Origin: Marinicella marina
GTDB lineage: Bacteria > Pseudomonadota > Gammaproteobacteria > Xanthomonadales > Marinicellaceae
Length of the DNA stretch: 64,000 nt
Direction: 5' to 3'
Assembly: GCF_030065545.1 (NCBI RefSeq)
Contig: NZ_JASJNC010000001.1
Coordinates: forward strand, 310,001-374,000
Numbering within the stretch: the stretch's first letter is position 1; each line of letters opens with the position of its first letter. This document shows positions 18,452 to 29,750 of the stretch, in pieces. A program made the position numbers and the translations under genes. The notes under the pieces were generated by a model. The model saw only the letters and a list, made by a program, of their open reading frames with translations. It was not told where the DNA came from and did not search any database.

Positions 18452-19552
18452 ATGTTATTTAACATCCAAAGAGAAAGTTTATTAGCACCCTTAAACCAAA
18501 TATGTGGTGTCGTCGAAAAGAAAGGTACCTTACCCGTTCTTAGTAATGTTTTACTTAAACTTGATGGTGATACTTTGTTATTAACCACCAGTGATTTGGA
18601 TGTAGAAATGCGTTCTGAATGTGTGGTTGACGCACAATCAGAAGGTGAGGTCACGGTTCCAGCTCATAAGTTCTTAGATATATGTAAAGCGTTATCAGAT
18701 GGATCAATCATTACTTTTTCATATGAATCAGGCAAATGTTTAATCACATCGGGTGACTCTCGTTTCAGCTTAAGTACTTTATCTGCGCAGGAGTTCCCTT
18801 TGATAGATGATATGGAATCCTATCAACCCGTCACCATGGGAGCCACAGACCTACAACGTATGTTAAAACAAACTGTGTTTTGTATGGCAGTTCAGGATGT
18901 GCGTTACTTTCTTAATGGTTTGTTGTTTGAAGTATTAAATAATAAAATTCGCTGTGTCTCTGCTGATGGTCATCGATTGGCATTGGCTGAATGTGATTAC
19001 ATCAATGACAGTGGATTAAACAAACAAGTATTGGTTCCTCGCAAGGGCGTTTTAGAACTGCAAAAGATGATTCGCGATATTGATCAACCCATCACCATCA
19101 ATATGGGAGTGAATCACATAAAAATAGAAGTTGAAGGCATCAGCATGACTTCTAAATTAATCGACGGTAAATTTCCAGATTATGAAGCAGTGATTCCATT
19201 GAACATGGAAAACAGTTTTGTGGCAGACAGAGAAACATTAAGAAATGCACTGCATCGTGTGGCCATTTTATCGAATGAACAATACAAAGGTGTAAAGTTC
19301 AAAATCACGCCTAACAAATTAGAAATCATTGGCCACAATCCAGACCAAGAACAAGCAGAAGATGTCATAACCATTGAAACAGACATCGAAAACATCGAGA
19401 CTGCATTCAACGTTAATTATATTTTAGATGCCACTCAGGCGATCACTGAAGATGAAATACAATTCAGTTTTAAAGAAGCCTTGTCCAGTTGTTTGATCAA
19501 ACACCCAGAAAGATTAGATTGTCGCTTGGTAGTCATGCCATTAAGAATTTAG
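18452..19552 (+). CDS. dnaN: DNA polymerase III beta subunit (sliding clamp)
   Basis: The clamp encircles DNA and tethers polymerase III and other enzymes. The ATG at 18452 gives MLFNIQRESLLAPLNQICGVVE and 366 residues, exactly the E. coli length. The longer open frame would translate the AT-rich origin region and is rejected. The three beta-clamp domains are recognisable (KGTLPVLSNVLLKL, DGHRLALAE near residue 170, and the C-terminal LIKHPERLDCRLVVMPLRI, which ends in the hydrophobic peptide that binds partner pockets). No Shine-Dalgarno is visible before this start. recF follows after 25 bases. Confidence 0.96.
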   Translation: MLFNIQRESLLAPLNQICGVVEKKGTLPVLSNVLLKLDGDTLLLTTSDLDVEMRSECVVDAQSEGEVTVPAHKFLDICKALSDGSIITFSYESGKCLITSGDSRFSLSTLSAQEFPLIDDMESYQPVTMGATDLQRMLKQTVFCMAVQDVRYFLNGLLFEVLNNKIRCVSADGHRLALAECDYINDSGLNKQVLVPRKGVLELQKMIRDIDQPITINMGVNHIKIEVEGISMTSKLIDGKFPDYEAVIPLNMENSFVADRETLRNALHRVAILSNEQYKGVKFKITPNKLEIIGHNPDQEQAEDVITIETDIENIETAFNVNYILDATQAITEDEIQFSFKEALSSCLIKHPERLDCRLVVMPLRI

Positions 19553-19577
19553 TGCGTATTTTCAAATTCAACAGAAA

Positions 19578-20654
19578 GTGCAAATAAAGCAACTGAAAAT
19601 AAGTCACTTTCGGTGTTACGAACACATTGATCTGAGTTTTGATAAGCGCATCAATGTCTTCTATGGCGCCAATGGTTCGGGTAAAACCACTGTGCTGGAA
19701 GCTATATATTTTATTTCTACTGGTAAATCATTCCGCTCTAAACGCAACAAAAACCTGATTCAACACGATCAGTCAGGGTTGGCTGTTTTTGCACATTTTT
19801 TGGACCAAAGCCACAATCAAAACAACTTGGGCATCACCCTTTCAAAAAGTTTAAAAAAAAAGGTCAAATTGAATCAACAGTCGATTAACAACCAATCCGA
19901 TGTGGCGCATGTGTTACCGGTGGTTTCAATTGATCCTGATTCGTATTTGTTTTTAGACAAGCCACCACAATTCAGGCGTTCCTATTTTGACTGGTTGGTG
20001 TTTCACGTGAAACCTGAGTATTTGGTGATTTGGTCTAAAGTAAATAGATGTCATAAACAATTAAATACCCTGTATAAAGAAAAAAAGCTGCAGGATTTGA
20101 TTTACTGGGAATCTCAATATATTCACTATGCTAGTCAATTAAATGAATTACGGGAGCAAATTTTTGATGAACTTAAAACCGCAGTCTGTCAAAAGGTGGC
20201 ATTATTCTTACCAGAGCTTGGTGACTTTGAACCCACATACAGACAGGGCTGGTCTCAAGAAAGGTCGCTTTCTGAGCAAATAAAAATAGATAGGGATAAA
20301 AACTTATTGTTTGGCAATCTTTTATCAGGCTGTCACAAGATGGATATAAAATCTAACATCAATAAAAAACCTGCTCATGAAAATTTATCAAGGGGACAAA
20401 AAAAAATCATTTCTAGTATTTATTACATCAGCTACATCGAATTACTCAGCGCGCATTTAAGCATCAACCCTATTTTATGCCTTGATGACATGGATGCAGA
20501 ATTGGATCCTTCAAAAACCGCTATCTTCAGTGATTTTATTCAAAACAGTAACAACCAAATTTTTATCACCACCGTAGATAAAGAAAAACTCTCAACCGAT
20601 ACAAAAGACACTGCAGTGTTTCACGTGGAACATCAGCAAGTCAGTTTGATTTAA
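19578..20654 (+). CDS. recF: DNA recombination and repair protein RecF
   Basis: RecF is an SMC-like ATPase that, with RecO and RecR, loads RecA on gapped DNA. The GTG at 19578 gives QIKQLKISHFRCYEHIDLSF, the family N-terminus. Walker A GANGSGKT lies at residues 31-38, the ABC-type signature is in ENLSRGQKK near residue 273, and Walker B is in PILCLDDMDAELD near residue 302. The length of 358 residues is normal. It is part of the dnaA-dnaN-recF-gyrB order. The middle region is unusually rich in Lys and Asn. Confidence 0.95.
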   Translation: MQIKQLKISHFRCYEHIDLSFDKRINVFYGANGSGKTTVLEAIYFISTGKSFRSKRNKNLIQHDQSGLAVFAHFLDQSHNQNNLGITLSKSLKKKVKLNQQSINNQSDVAHVLPVVSIDPDSYLFLDKPPQFRRSYFDWLVFHVKPEYLVIWSKVNRCHKQLNTLYKEKKLQDLIYWESQYIHYASQLNELREQIFDELKTAVCQKVALFLPELGDFEPTYRQGWSQERSLSEQIKIDRDKNLLFGNLLSGCHKMDIKSNINKKPAHENLSRGQKKIISSIYYISYIELLSAHLSINPILCLDDMDAELDPSKTAIFSDFIQNSNNQIFITTVDKEKLSTDTKDTAVFHVEHQQVSLI

Positions 20655-20690
20655 AAGCACTGCCTGTCTGCGGTTTTATTACTCCAATAG

Positions 20691-23135
<2,445 letters not shown>

Positions 23136-23148
23136 ACAGAGATATAAA

Positions 23149-24048
23149 ATGAACGACCAAACCACTCAAAGAATTGAACAAATGCTGGATGATAATTCAG
23201 TGTTTTTGTTCATGAAAGGCACACCACAAACCCCAATGTGTGGCTTCTCAAGTAACACCGTAAAAATATTAAAAGATTTGATAGGTGATGATTTTGCTTC
23301 TTTTAATGTGCTGGAGGATCCAGAGATTCGAGAGGGCATCAAAACCTATGGTCAATGGCCGACCATTCCACAACTATATGTCAATAAGGAACTGGTTGGA
23401 GGCAATGACATCATCTCTGAAATGTTCAATACCGGTGAGTTACATGAATTATTGAACTTACAACAACCCGATAGAACCCCACCAAACATCAGCATTTCTG
23501 ATGAAGCTTTGTCTCACATCAAAGAAGGTCTGAAAGACATGGGTGATCATCAGTTGTTCTTATCTGTTGACGATGAGTTCAACACCCGTTTCAGTCTAGA
23601 AAAACCCAAAGGCTATGAAATAATTGCCGATGTGGGTGATTTAAAAGTATATATGGACATTGGCACGGCAAAACGTACCGATGGTGTTGAAATCAGTTGG
23701 GTAGATGAGCTACAAGGCTCAGGGTTGCGCATTAAAAACCCCAATGAACCACCACCAGTTCAAGATTTGTCAGTGGCTGAACTACAAGACTGGTTTGCAA
23801 CCGAAACAGAAAACCCAAAAGTATATGACGTCAGATCTGCAGATAAAATTGCAGAAGGCACAGTTGATCATGCGGTCAGGTTAGATAAATCTGCCATTGA
23901 AGCGATTGAAGCAATGGACAAAGAAACACCGTTGGTTTTTGTTTGTCAGGTGGGACAGTCATCGATGTCAGCAGCAGAATTCTTCCGCAAGAAAGGCTAC
24001 ACCAAAGTATTTAACCTGAGCGGTGGATACAACGCCTGGAATGGTTGA
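23149..24048 (+). CDS. Monothiol glutaredoxin fused to HesB/IscA-like and rhodanese domains
   Basis: Three domains occupy 299 residues. Residues 1-105 form a Grx4-type monothiol glutaredoxin with the CGFS active site at 31-34 and WPTIPQLYVNKELVGG for glutathione binding. Such proteins carry [2Fe-2S] clusters. Residues 110-200 resemble a HesB/IscA A-type carrier (ISDEALSHIKEGL, then GLRIKNPNEP) but lack all of its cluster-binding cysteines. Residues 203-299 are a rhodanese domain with catalytic Cys at 266 in FVCQVGQSS and a C-terminal SGGYNAWNG. I recall a similar fusion in Xanthomonas relatives. A role in Fe-S cluster trafficking or sulfur transfer is inferred. It lies 13 bases after gyrB. 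Confidence 0.88.
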   Translation: MNDQTTQRIEQMLDDNSVFLFMKGTPQTPMCGFSSNTVKILKDLIGDDFASFNVLEDPEIREGIKTYGQWPTIPQLYVNKELVGGNDIISEMFNTGELHELLNLQQPDRTPPNISISDEALSHIKEGLKDMGDHQLFLSVDDEFNTRFSLEKPKGYEIIADVGDLKVYMDIGTAKRTDGVEISWVDELQGSGLRIKNPNEPPPVQDLSVAELQDWFATETENPKVYDVRSADKIAEGTVDHAVRLDKSAIEAIEAMDKETPLVFVCQVGQSSMSAAEFFRKKGYTKVFNLSGGYNAWNG

Positions 24049-24475
24049 TAAAATACAAAAAAAGATGATTAAAAAGCGCCTTATTCAAGGCGCTTTCTTT
24101 TTGTTGGCAGCATTAATTCTGAGCCTTATTGAAAGGCCTAACAACCCAGTAAACTCAGAAATTGAAGATCTTTTTGAGCATCGGAAAAGTGATGTTATGG
24201 TCGAATTTACTGCGCAAACAAAACGTGTTTTAACAGATGATACCCAGGGCTCAAAGCACCAAAGGTTTATTGTTGATTATGGCGCTTTGACCATACTGAT
24301 AGCTCACAACATTGACTTGGCTCCCCGAGTACCCATTGAAGTTGGAGACCTGGTTAAAATAAGAGGCGAATATGAATGGAATGAACAAGGTGGTGTGGTG
24401 CATTGGACACATCATGACCCACAAAAAAAACGCGTGGGAGGCTGGATAGAATTAGCTGGAAAAAAGTATAAATAA
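24041..24475 (+). CDS. DUF3465 family protein
   Basis: The C-terminal 95 residues match DUF3465: HQRFIVDYGALTILIAHNIDLAPRVP, GEYEWNEQGGVVHWTHHDP and GGWIELAGKKY. The domain looks like a small OB-type or strand-rich fold of unknown role. It is preceded by an N-terminal hydrophobic segment (LIQGAFFLLAALILSLI), a membrane anchor or signal sequence, so the domain is probably periplasmic. Possible starts are the ATG at 24041, which overlaps the glutaredoxin stop, or the ATG at 24065. Neither has a good ribosome-binding site. A terminator-like hairpin lies inside the first codons. Confidence 0.75.
   Translation: MVDKIQKKMIKKRLIQGAFFLLAALILSLIERPNNPVNSEIEDLFEHRKSDVMVEFTAQTKRVLTDDTQGSKHQRFIVDYGALTILIAHNIDLAPRVPIEVGDLVKIRGEYEWNEQGGVVHWTHHDPQKKRVGGWIELAGKKYK
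24072..24103 (+). terminator. Terminator-like hairpin inside the DUF3465 coding start
   Basis: AAAAGCGCC pairs with GGCGCTTT around TTATTCAA and is followed by CTTTTT, an intrinsic-terminator shape. It lies within codons of the DUF3465 gene, 24 or more bases after the glutaredoxin stop, and may act as terminator of the gyrB-glutaredoxin transcript or as an attenuator. Confidence 0.6.
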
Positions 24476-24586
24476 GCTGTAAAAAATATTTTAAAAATAA
24501 GCATTAAAAATACTTGCCTAATGTATTGATATATTTTATCATTGCGCACCTCGAAACATTCTAGTTTCGAATCCGTTTATTCAAAT

Positions 24587-24662
24587 GGGTCGTTAGCTCA
24601 GCTGGTAGAGCAGTGGACTTTTAATCCATTGGTCATAGGTTCAAATCCTATACGACCCACCA
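24587..24662 (+). tRNA. tRNA-Lys (anticodon TTT)
   Basis: The 76-base cloverleaf has acceptor stem GGGTCGT/ACGACCC, a D arm GCTC...GAGC, an anticodon loop CTTTTAA with TTT at its centre, a T arm ATAGG-TTCAAAT-CCTAT, discriminator A and encoded CCA at the end. Confidence 0.97.
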
Positions 24663-24968
24663 TTGATTTCCCCCATTAAACTCAATCTGAACAAAATAAA
24701 ACATATTTCTGGCAAGTTTTTTTAACGGTTTTAGTTTGGTTAAAAATTAACCAAAAAAACACAGACAAAAAAAATCCATAATGTTTTGATAAAATATTTT
24801 AATATCAACAACTTATTAAATTTATACGTGCATATAATAAAAACAATATGAAAGCAGAGCTGGTGGTAATATTGAAAGGAATGATTTGAAGCAAGCAGCA
24901 GCGCAAAAAAAAGCGCTGTTTTTGATCAATAACAGCGCTTATAAATCTGTTGATGAGTTGTTGTTAAT
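24663..24968. other. AT-rich intergenic region after tRNA-Lys
   Basis: About 300 bases, very A/T-rich, with an inverted repeat TTTGGTTAA...TTAACCAAA near 24735-24755 that lacks a T run, a TATAAT-like site near 24835 and the terminator of the yceI-like gene at its right end. An ATG at 24848 opens only 13 codons. No gene is supported. Confidence 0.5.
24904..24940 (-). terminator. Intrinsic terminator of the xthA-cytochrome-yceI operon
   Basis: A perfect 10-bp stem (AAGCGCTGTT at 24911-24920, AACAGCGCTT at 24931-24940) with a 10-base loop is followed on the minus strand by eight T. Confidence 0.9.
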
Positions 24969-25532
24969 TTACTGCTTGATGCCTTCAACTGTTACAGTCA
25001 ACAACAAAGTCTCTGAAGCAGGTCCTAAACTTTTTTTAATGTTATAGTCTTTTAAAGTGATTTCGGTGGTTGCTTCATAACCGCGTCGAAAACCGCCCCA
25101 AGGATCTTGTCCTGCACCTGTGAACTCGACTTTCATGGTTTCTTCATTGGTTACACCATTGATGGTTAATTTACCTGTCATGATACCGTGTCCATTTTCT
25201 CCTGGTGTAAATGATGTGCTGCTGAAAGTTGCAGTTGGGTTTTCATCAACATTAAGAAAATCTTCACCGCGTAAATGTTTATCACGAGCGGTGTGGTTTG
25301 AATTAACACTGGCGGTTTGTACCGTCATTTGTATGCTGGCTTTTTCAGGGCTGTTTTCATCAAACTCGAAGTCGCCTGAAAACTCGTCAAATCTGCCATA
25401 CAACCAACTGTATCCAAGGTGACTGATTTTGAATTGAACAAAAGCGTGGGCGCCTTTGGTATCTATGGTGTATTTGTCAGCAACTGTCACACCAGCTGTT
25501 GACAGTAAAATAAAAGTGATGATTGTTTTCAT
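24969..25532 (-). CDS. YceI-family periplasmic protein
   Basis: A signal peptide (MKTIITFILLSTAGVTVA) precedes a lipocalin-like YceI domain over the whole 187-residue protein: YTIDTKGAHAFVQFKISHLGYSWLYGRF, HLRGEDFLNVDENPTATF, GKLTINGVT and the C-terminal LLLTVTVEG. YceI proteins bind isoprenoids or similar hydrophobic molecules in the periplasm. The cytochrome b561 gene immediately upstream, with a nine-base gap, is a frequent partner, suggesting quinone-related chemistry. It is the last gene of a leftward operon. Confidence 0.92.
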   Translation of the reverse strand: MKTIITFILLSTAGVTVADKYTIDTKGAHAFVQFKISHLGYSWLYGRFDEFSGDFEFDENSPEKASIQMTVQTASVNSNHTARDKHLRGEDFLNVDENPTATFSSTSFTPGENGHGIMTGKLTINGVTNEETMKVEFTGAGQDPWGGFRRGYEATTEITLKDYNIKKSLGPASETLLLTVTVEGIKQ

Positions 25533-25541
25533 AAAAAATTC

Positions 25542-26066
25542 CTATGTCATGCGTTTGAGTGTATCGTCTTTGTCTATGAAATGATGTTTCAAAGCACCGG
25601 CTATGTGTAAAACCACTAACGCCATAATGGCATATGAAACATACTCATGGACCCATCCCATGGTATCTACTTGTTGCGCAGAAAACTGTGAAAAAGCCGG
25701 AAGTTTTATCTTTTCAAATATAACCAAAGTCTCGCCATCGGCTGTTGCCATTAAATAACCAGTAATGACCATGATGGAAATAAGTAAATAAAAAAGACGC
25801 TTTACCCATCTTGAGGCGATGCGTTCTATTTTTTTGTGAGGTTGTGGGAAGTTTGGCCTGTTGCCATAGAATAACTTGAACAATACCCAAGCCCACAGCA
25901 ACAATAAAATCGTACCTGCGAGAAAGTGTGACTCAGGCAGCGTTTGGTACCATTGGCTGTAATAGTCCAAGTCAACCATATACCAGCCGGAAAAAAACAA
26001 ACCTATAGTTAGAATGGCCGTTACCCAATGGAGGATTCGAGTTGTTAATGGGTGTTTAGTTGTCAT
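25542..26066 (-). CDS. Cytochrome b561-family membrane protein
   Basis: Four membrane helices and conserved His residues fit a diheme b561/CybB: HPLTTRILHWVTA in helix 1, ESHFLAG before helix 2, and WVHEYVSYAIMALVVLHIAGALKHHFI spanning helix 4. It transfers electrons from quinol across the inner membrane. The ATG at 26066, preceded by GGTGAT, lies five bases after the xthA stop. An extended start inside xthA (26090) is less likely. The protein is then 174 residues. Its pairing with YceI is common in proteobacteria. Confidence 0.9.
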   Translation of the reverse strand: MTTKHPLTTRILHWVTAILTIGLFFSGWYMVDLDYYSQWYQTLPESHFLAGTILLLLWAWVLFKLFYGNRPNFPQPHKKIERIASRWVKRLFYLLISIMVITGYLMATADGETLVIFEKIKLPAFSQFSAQQVDTMGWVHEYVSYAIMALVVLHIAGALKHHFIDKDDTLKRMT

Positions 26067-26070
26067 ATCA

Positions 26071-26838
26071 TCACCAATCAAATTCAGCAATTACAGGGGT
26101 GTGGTCTGAAGGACGTTCCCATTTTCTGGGCTCAATATCGATATAAGCAGCGGTCAACGCCTCAGACATTTCGTCGGTACATAAGACCAAATCAATGCGC
26201 AATCCTAAATCACGAGCAAAACCATTCATCCGATAGTCCCACCAACTGAATAAACCGCCCTCATCATGTAATAATCTGAAACTGTCTTGTAGGCCCAGGT
26301 CTAAAATACCATTCAAAGCATTACGCTCTTCGGTAGTACATAAAATCTTTTCATGCCATTTTTCTGGATCATGAACATCCCTGTCATCAGGTGCAATATT
26401 AAAATCACCCAAGACAACCACGTCATCATATTCATTCATTTGTTGCTCAATAAAAGCAGTCACTTTATCTAGCCAATTGAGTTTATAAGTGAATTTTTCA
26501 GTGCCAGGAGCAGAGCCATTAACCACATATAAATCAATGATTCTGACATCATCGACTGTAGCTGCCAATATGCGCCGTTGAGGGTCGTCTAAACCTGGTA
26601 TATCAGTGATCATATCAGTGGGTTCTTCTTTGGCAATTATTGCCACTCCGTTGTAGGTTTTTTGACCGGAAAAAACCACTTGATAACCAGCGGATTCAAT
26701 CGCTTTTAACGGAAAATTATCATCGGTCATTTTGGTTTCTTGTAGGGCCAAAATATCCGGCTTAGCAGTGTCTAACCATTGCAGTACATGTTCTAAACGA
26801 ACGTTTAAGGAGTTGACATTCCAAGAGGCTATTTTCAT
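26071..26838 (-). CDS. xthA: Exodeoxyribonuclease III
   Basis: This 255-residue enzyme cuts at abasic sites and degrades one strand from 3' ends in base-excision repair. Motifs of the endonuclease/exonuclease/phosphatase fold are clear: ASWNVNSL, LALQETKMTDDNFP with the metal-binding Glu, VVLGDFNIAPDDRDVHDP, and the catalytic SDHTPVI near the end. Length is typical. It is followed directly by the cytochrome b561 and YceI genes, an arrangement without evident functional logic. Confidence 0.95.
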   Translation of the reverse strand: MKIASWNVNSLNVRLEHVLQWLDTAKPDILALQETKMTDDNFPLKAIESAGYQVVFSGQKTYNGVAIIAKEEPTDMITDIPGLDDPQRRILAATVDDVRIIDLYVVNGSAPGTEKFTYKLNWLDKVTAFIEQQMNEYDDVVVLGDFNIAPDDRDVHDPEKWHEKILCTTEERNALNGILDLGLQDSFRLLHDEGGLFSWWDYRMNGFARDLGLRIDLVLCTDEMSEALTAAYIDIEPRKWERPSDHTPVIAEFDW

Positions 26839-26872
26839 AAAGTTTTTGATCTATAAAATGGTTATATTTAAG

Positions 26873-27097
26873 TTATTTTTTATAATTAATAAAACGCAAA
26901 AAAGCATCATAAACGGTTATTTTGATCCCCGTGGATTTTTCTGAGGCATACTTTTTACGGCGCCTGAATCTTTTTCTGAAATCAAAACGAGAAGTCTTGT
27001 TTCTGACGCGATGGTTGTTTTTTTGATCTTCATCGACCATTTCTTTGGCTATGGAGCGGTCTTTAATCAGAAACAGGCCTTTGATAAAGTTGATCAT
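26873..27097 (-). CDS. Possible small basic protein, 74 aa
   Basis: The frame between xthA and ruvC encodes a Lys/Arg-rich peptide with a dense RFDFRKRFRRRKKY centre and a hydrophobic MINFIKGLFLI start. It is the only open frame of note in this 350-base gap. There is no clear Shine-Dalgarno before the ATG, and I recognise no family. A nucleic-acid-binding role would be pure guesswork. It could be a real small gene leading into xthA or chance. Confidence 0.3.
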   Translation of the reverse strand: MINFIKGLFLIKDRSIAKEMVDEDQKNNHRVRNKTSRFDFRKRFRRRKKYASEKSTGIKITVYDAFLRFINYKK

Positions 27098-27188
27098 AAA
27101 AAAAACAAAACAGGGTAATTGCTAATATTTTAACAAACCAAGAAACCAATAACATAAAATAAAGGGTTAGTCTGATAACATAATACTT

Positions 27189-27707
27189 ATGCATCGCATC
27201 ATTGGCATTGATCCTGGTTCGCGCTTTACTGGCGTTGGGATTATAGATACCCACAAACAATCGATACAACATGTTCACCATGAAACAGTGAAATGTGGTG
27301 ACGGTGATTTTCCAGATCGCCTGAAAACCATCTTTGTGGCGGTGAACGAGTTAATCAAACAATATCAGCCCAATGAAATGGCCATTGAAACAGTATTTAT
27401 GGCAAAAAACGCCAATGCCGCCATCAAACTGGGACAAGCCAGGGGCGCAGCCATTTGTGCCACGGTGGTGAATGACATCACGGTTCATGAATACGCACCG
27501 AAAGCCATCAAACAAGCTGTGGTGGGCAAGGGTGGCGCTGAAAAAGCTCAGGTACAATACATGGTGAAACTTTTGTTGAACCTAACCAACAAAGTACAAA
27601 ATGATGCTGCTGACGGTTTGGCGGTGGCCATTTGTCATGCCAACAACCGCTGGGCGCAACACCGCTTGGTGGCTAACAACACCAGTAACTGGAGAAATTT
27701 TAAGTGA
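27189..27707 (+). CDS. ruvC: Crossover junction endodeoxyribonuclease RuvC
   Basis: RuvC resolves Holliday junctions by symmetric nicking. The 172-residue protein has the four acidic residues of its RNase H fold: the Asp in IIGIDPGSRFTG, the Glu in MAIETVFMAKN, and the Asp pair in VQNDAADGLAVAICHA near residue 140. It is the first gene of ruvC-ruvA-ruvB; the ruvA start overlaps its stop. Confidence 0.96.
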   Translation: MHRIIGIDPGSRFTGVGIIDTHKQSIQHVHHETVKCGDGDFPDRLKTIFVAVNELIKQYQPNEMAIETVFMAKNANAAIKLGQARGAAICATVVNDITVHEYAPKAIKQAVVGKGGAEKAQVQYMVKLLLNLTNKVQNDAADGLAVAICHANNRWAQHRLVANNTSNWRNFK

Positions 27708-28303
27708 TAGGTAGATTACAAGGCACATTGGTTCACGTTGACCCGCCGGCACATTTAATTGTCGATGTGAGTGGTGTTGGGTACGAAGTTGAAGTGCCAA
27801 CCAGCGTGTTCTTTGAGTTGCCTGAAATCAATCACCAGATGACCTTGGTGATTCATCATTTGGTGCGTGAAGATGCCTCCATCTTGTATGGTTTTCGAAG
27901 TTTTGCACAACGAGACTTATTCAGAACTTTATTAAAGGTCAATGGCATCGGAGCCAAATCGGCACTGGCTATACTGTCTACCATGAGTTCTGCGGAGTTT
28001 GCGCAAGTGATACAAGAACAAAACGTCACGGCGATTGTAAAAGTACCCGGTATAGGTAAGAAAACCGCCCAAAGGTTGATCATTGAAATGAAGGACAAAG
28101 TTGATGTTTCCAGCATGGATGCTGGCGATCCAAACCAGCCACAAGCCAGTCGTTTTGGCATCCTGGCTGAGGCAGAATCTGCATTACAAGCACTTGGGTT
28201 CAAACCCACAGAAGCGGTTCAAATGGTAAAACAAGTGGCTAAGGATGACATGAGCGCTGAGGAAATCATTCGCCTGTGTCTACAAGCTAAAGGTGCCGGC
28301 TGA
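27704..28303 (+). CDS. ruvA: Holliday junction branch migration protein RuvA
   Basis: RuvA binds four-way junctions and recruits RuvB. The protein (199 residues) starts with GTG in a GTGA overlap with the ruvC stop and reads [10 protein letters not shown]. Domain II has the helix-hairpin-helix motifs [12 protein letters not shown] and [19 protein letters not shown]. The flexible linker and C-terminal domain III ([15 protein letters not shown]) are complete. Its stop overlaps the ruvB ATG by one base. Confidence 0.96.
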   Translation: MIGRLQGTLVHVDPPAHLIVDVSGVGYEVEVPTSVFFELPEINHQMTLVIHHLVREDASILYGFRSFAQRDLFRTLLKVNGIGAKSALAILSTMSSAEFAQVIQEQNVTAIVKVPGIGKKTAQRLIIEMKDKVDVSSMDAGDPNQPQASRFGILAEAESALQALGFKPTEAVQMVKQVAKDDMSAEEIIRLCLQAKGAG

Positions 28304-29349
28304 TGGACAACTCATTTGAAATGGACGACCGTTTGATGGCAGGCTTACCCAGCAGCTCGCAAGAAAAAATCATTGAAGCCAGCATCAGACCACAAACCTT
28401 ACAAGAGTACTTGGGCCAGAAGGAAGTCAAAGAACAGATGGCACTGTTTATACAAGCAGCCAAAAAACGCCAAGAGTCACTGGATCATGTGTTGATATTT
28501 GGGCCTCCTGGTTTGGGTAAAACCACTATGGCACATGTGATAGCCAACGAAATGGGCGTACAAATGCGCCAAACATCTGGACCCGTGTTAGAAAAAGCAG
28601 GGGACTTGGCCGCATTATTGACCAACTTACAGCCGCACGATGTGCTATTTATCGACGAAATTCACCGATTATCGCCGGTAGTCGAAGAAGTATTATATCC
28701 TGCGATGGAGGATTTCCAAATTGACATCATGATTGGCGAAGGTCCTGCTGCCCGTTCAATCAAATTGGACCTACCGCCCTTCACCTTGGTTGGTGCGACC
28801 ACTCGTGCGGGCTTGTTAACCTCGCCATTGCGAGATCGTTTTGGCATCGTACAGCGACTGAAGTTTTATGAGACCCAAGATTTAACCCAAATTGTCGCGC
28901 GCTCAGCGGACATTTTAAATATCGAAGCCGACGAAGCGGGTTGTGTGGAAGTGGCCAGGCGTTCTCGTGGCACACCGCGTATCGCCAACAGGTTGTTGCG
29001 ACGGGTACGTGATTTTGCTGAAGTTAAAGGCGATGGGGTAATAACTGAAGCCATTGCATCGGCCGCCATGAACATGTTGCAAGTTGACCACAAAGGATTG
29101 GATGAAATGGACAGAAAATTGTTGGAAATCATTACCCAGCAATTTGAAGGTGGTCCAGTAGGTATCAACTCACTGGCTGCGGCCTTATCAGAAGAACGTG
29201 GCACGGTGGAAGATGTGATTGAACCTTATTTGATCCAACAAGGTTTGATTGCTCGTACCGCGCGTGGCCGCATTGCTACAGCCAAAACTTGGCAGACCAT
29301 GGGAATCAGCCCACCCAAAAACAAGTTCAACGAAGATTTATTTGATTAA
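28303..29349 (+). CDS. ruvB: Holliday junction branch migration helicase RuvB
   Basis: RuvB is the hexameric AAA+ motor that drives branch migration with RuvA. The 348-residue protein has [12 protein letters not shown] at the N-terminus, Walker [10 protein letters not shown] near residue 67, Walker B FIDEIHRL near 117, GATTRAGLL as sensor 1, and a C-terminal winged helix ending in [10 protein letters not shown]. Length is normal. ybgC follows after two bases, joining the ruv and tol genes in one probable transcription unit. Confidence 0.97.
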   Translation: MDNSFEMDDRLMAGLPSSSQEKIIEASIRPQTLQEYLGQKEVKEQMALFIQAAKKRQESLDHVLIFGPPGLGKTTMAHVIANEMGVQMRQTSGPVLEKAGDLAALLTNLQPHDVLFIDEIHRLSPVVEEVLYPAMEDFQIDIMIGEGPAARSIKLDLPPFTLVGATTRAGLLTSPLRDRFGIVQRLKFYETQDLTQIVARSADILNIEADEAGCVEVARRSRGTPRIANRLLRRVRDFAEVKGDGVITEAIASAAMNMLQVDHKGLDEMDRKLLEIITQQFEGGPVGINSLAAALSEERGTVEDVIEPYLIQQGLIARTARGRIATAKTWQTMGISPPKNKFNEDLFD

Positions 29350-29351
29350 AA

Positions 29352-29750
29352 ATGAGTAAATACAGCCATCAATTTCGAGTTTATTACGAGGACACGGATG
29401 CTGGCGGTGTGGTTTATCACGCCAATTATTTGAACTTTTTTGAACGCACGCGGACTGAATGGTTGCGTTCGAAAGGTTTACAACAAAGTATCATGCGCGA
29501 GGAGGCCAATGTTATCTTGGCAATTCGCAACATGAACATAGATTATGTGCTGCCAGCTCGACTGGATGATTTATTAACCGTTACAACCGAAGTCATCAGT
29601 CACAGCAAGGTCAGCATGCAAGTACAACAAGAAATGCACGTCGGCGAAACCTTGGTGGCAAAGGCCCAGGTACAGATTGTTAGTTTGAATGCCGAAAAAT
29701 TCAAACCGATGCGTTTCCCAACCCAGTATTTAGAGGAGTTATTGTTTTGA
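29352..29750 (+). CDS. ybgC: Tol-Pal-associated acyl-CoA thioesterase YbgC
   Basis: This 132-residue hotdog-fold thioesterase has the family's YYEDTDAGGVVYHANYLNFFERTRTEW signature near the N-terminus, with the catalytic Asp in DTDAGG. YbgC hydrolyses acyl-CoA thioesters and is conserved at the head of tol operons. Its link to envelope phospholipid metabolism is suggested rather than settled. The tolQ start codon overlaps its stop. Confidence 0.93.
   Translation: MSKYSHQFRVYYEDTDAGGVVYHANYLNFFERTRTEWLRSKGLQQSIMREEANVILAIRNMNIDYVLPARLDDLLTVTTEVISHSKVSMQVQQEMHVGETLVAKAQVQIVSLNAEKFKPMRFPTQYLEELLF

Noticed and set aside
24562-24575. TTCGAATCC resembling a tRNA T-loop, with a short hairpin TCGAAAC...GTTTCGA
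   Set aside because: No acceptor, D or anticodon stems fit around it; the real tRNA-Lys starts at 24587.
24848-24889. 13-codon frame after tRNA-Lys
   Set aside because: Too short and without a conserved feature to support.
27063-27281. Hydrophobic minus-strand frame at the start of ruvC
   Set aside because: Overlaps the conserved ruvC N-terminus.
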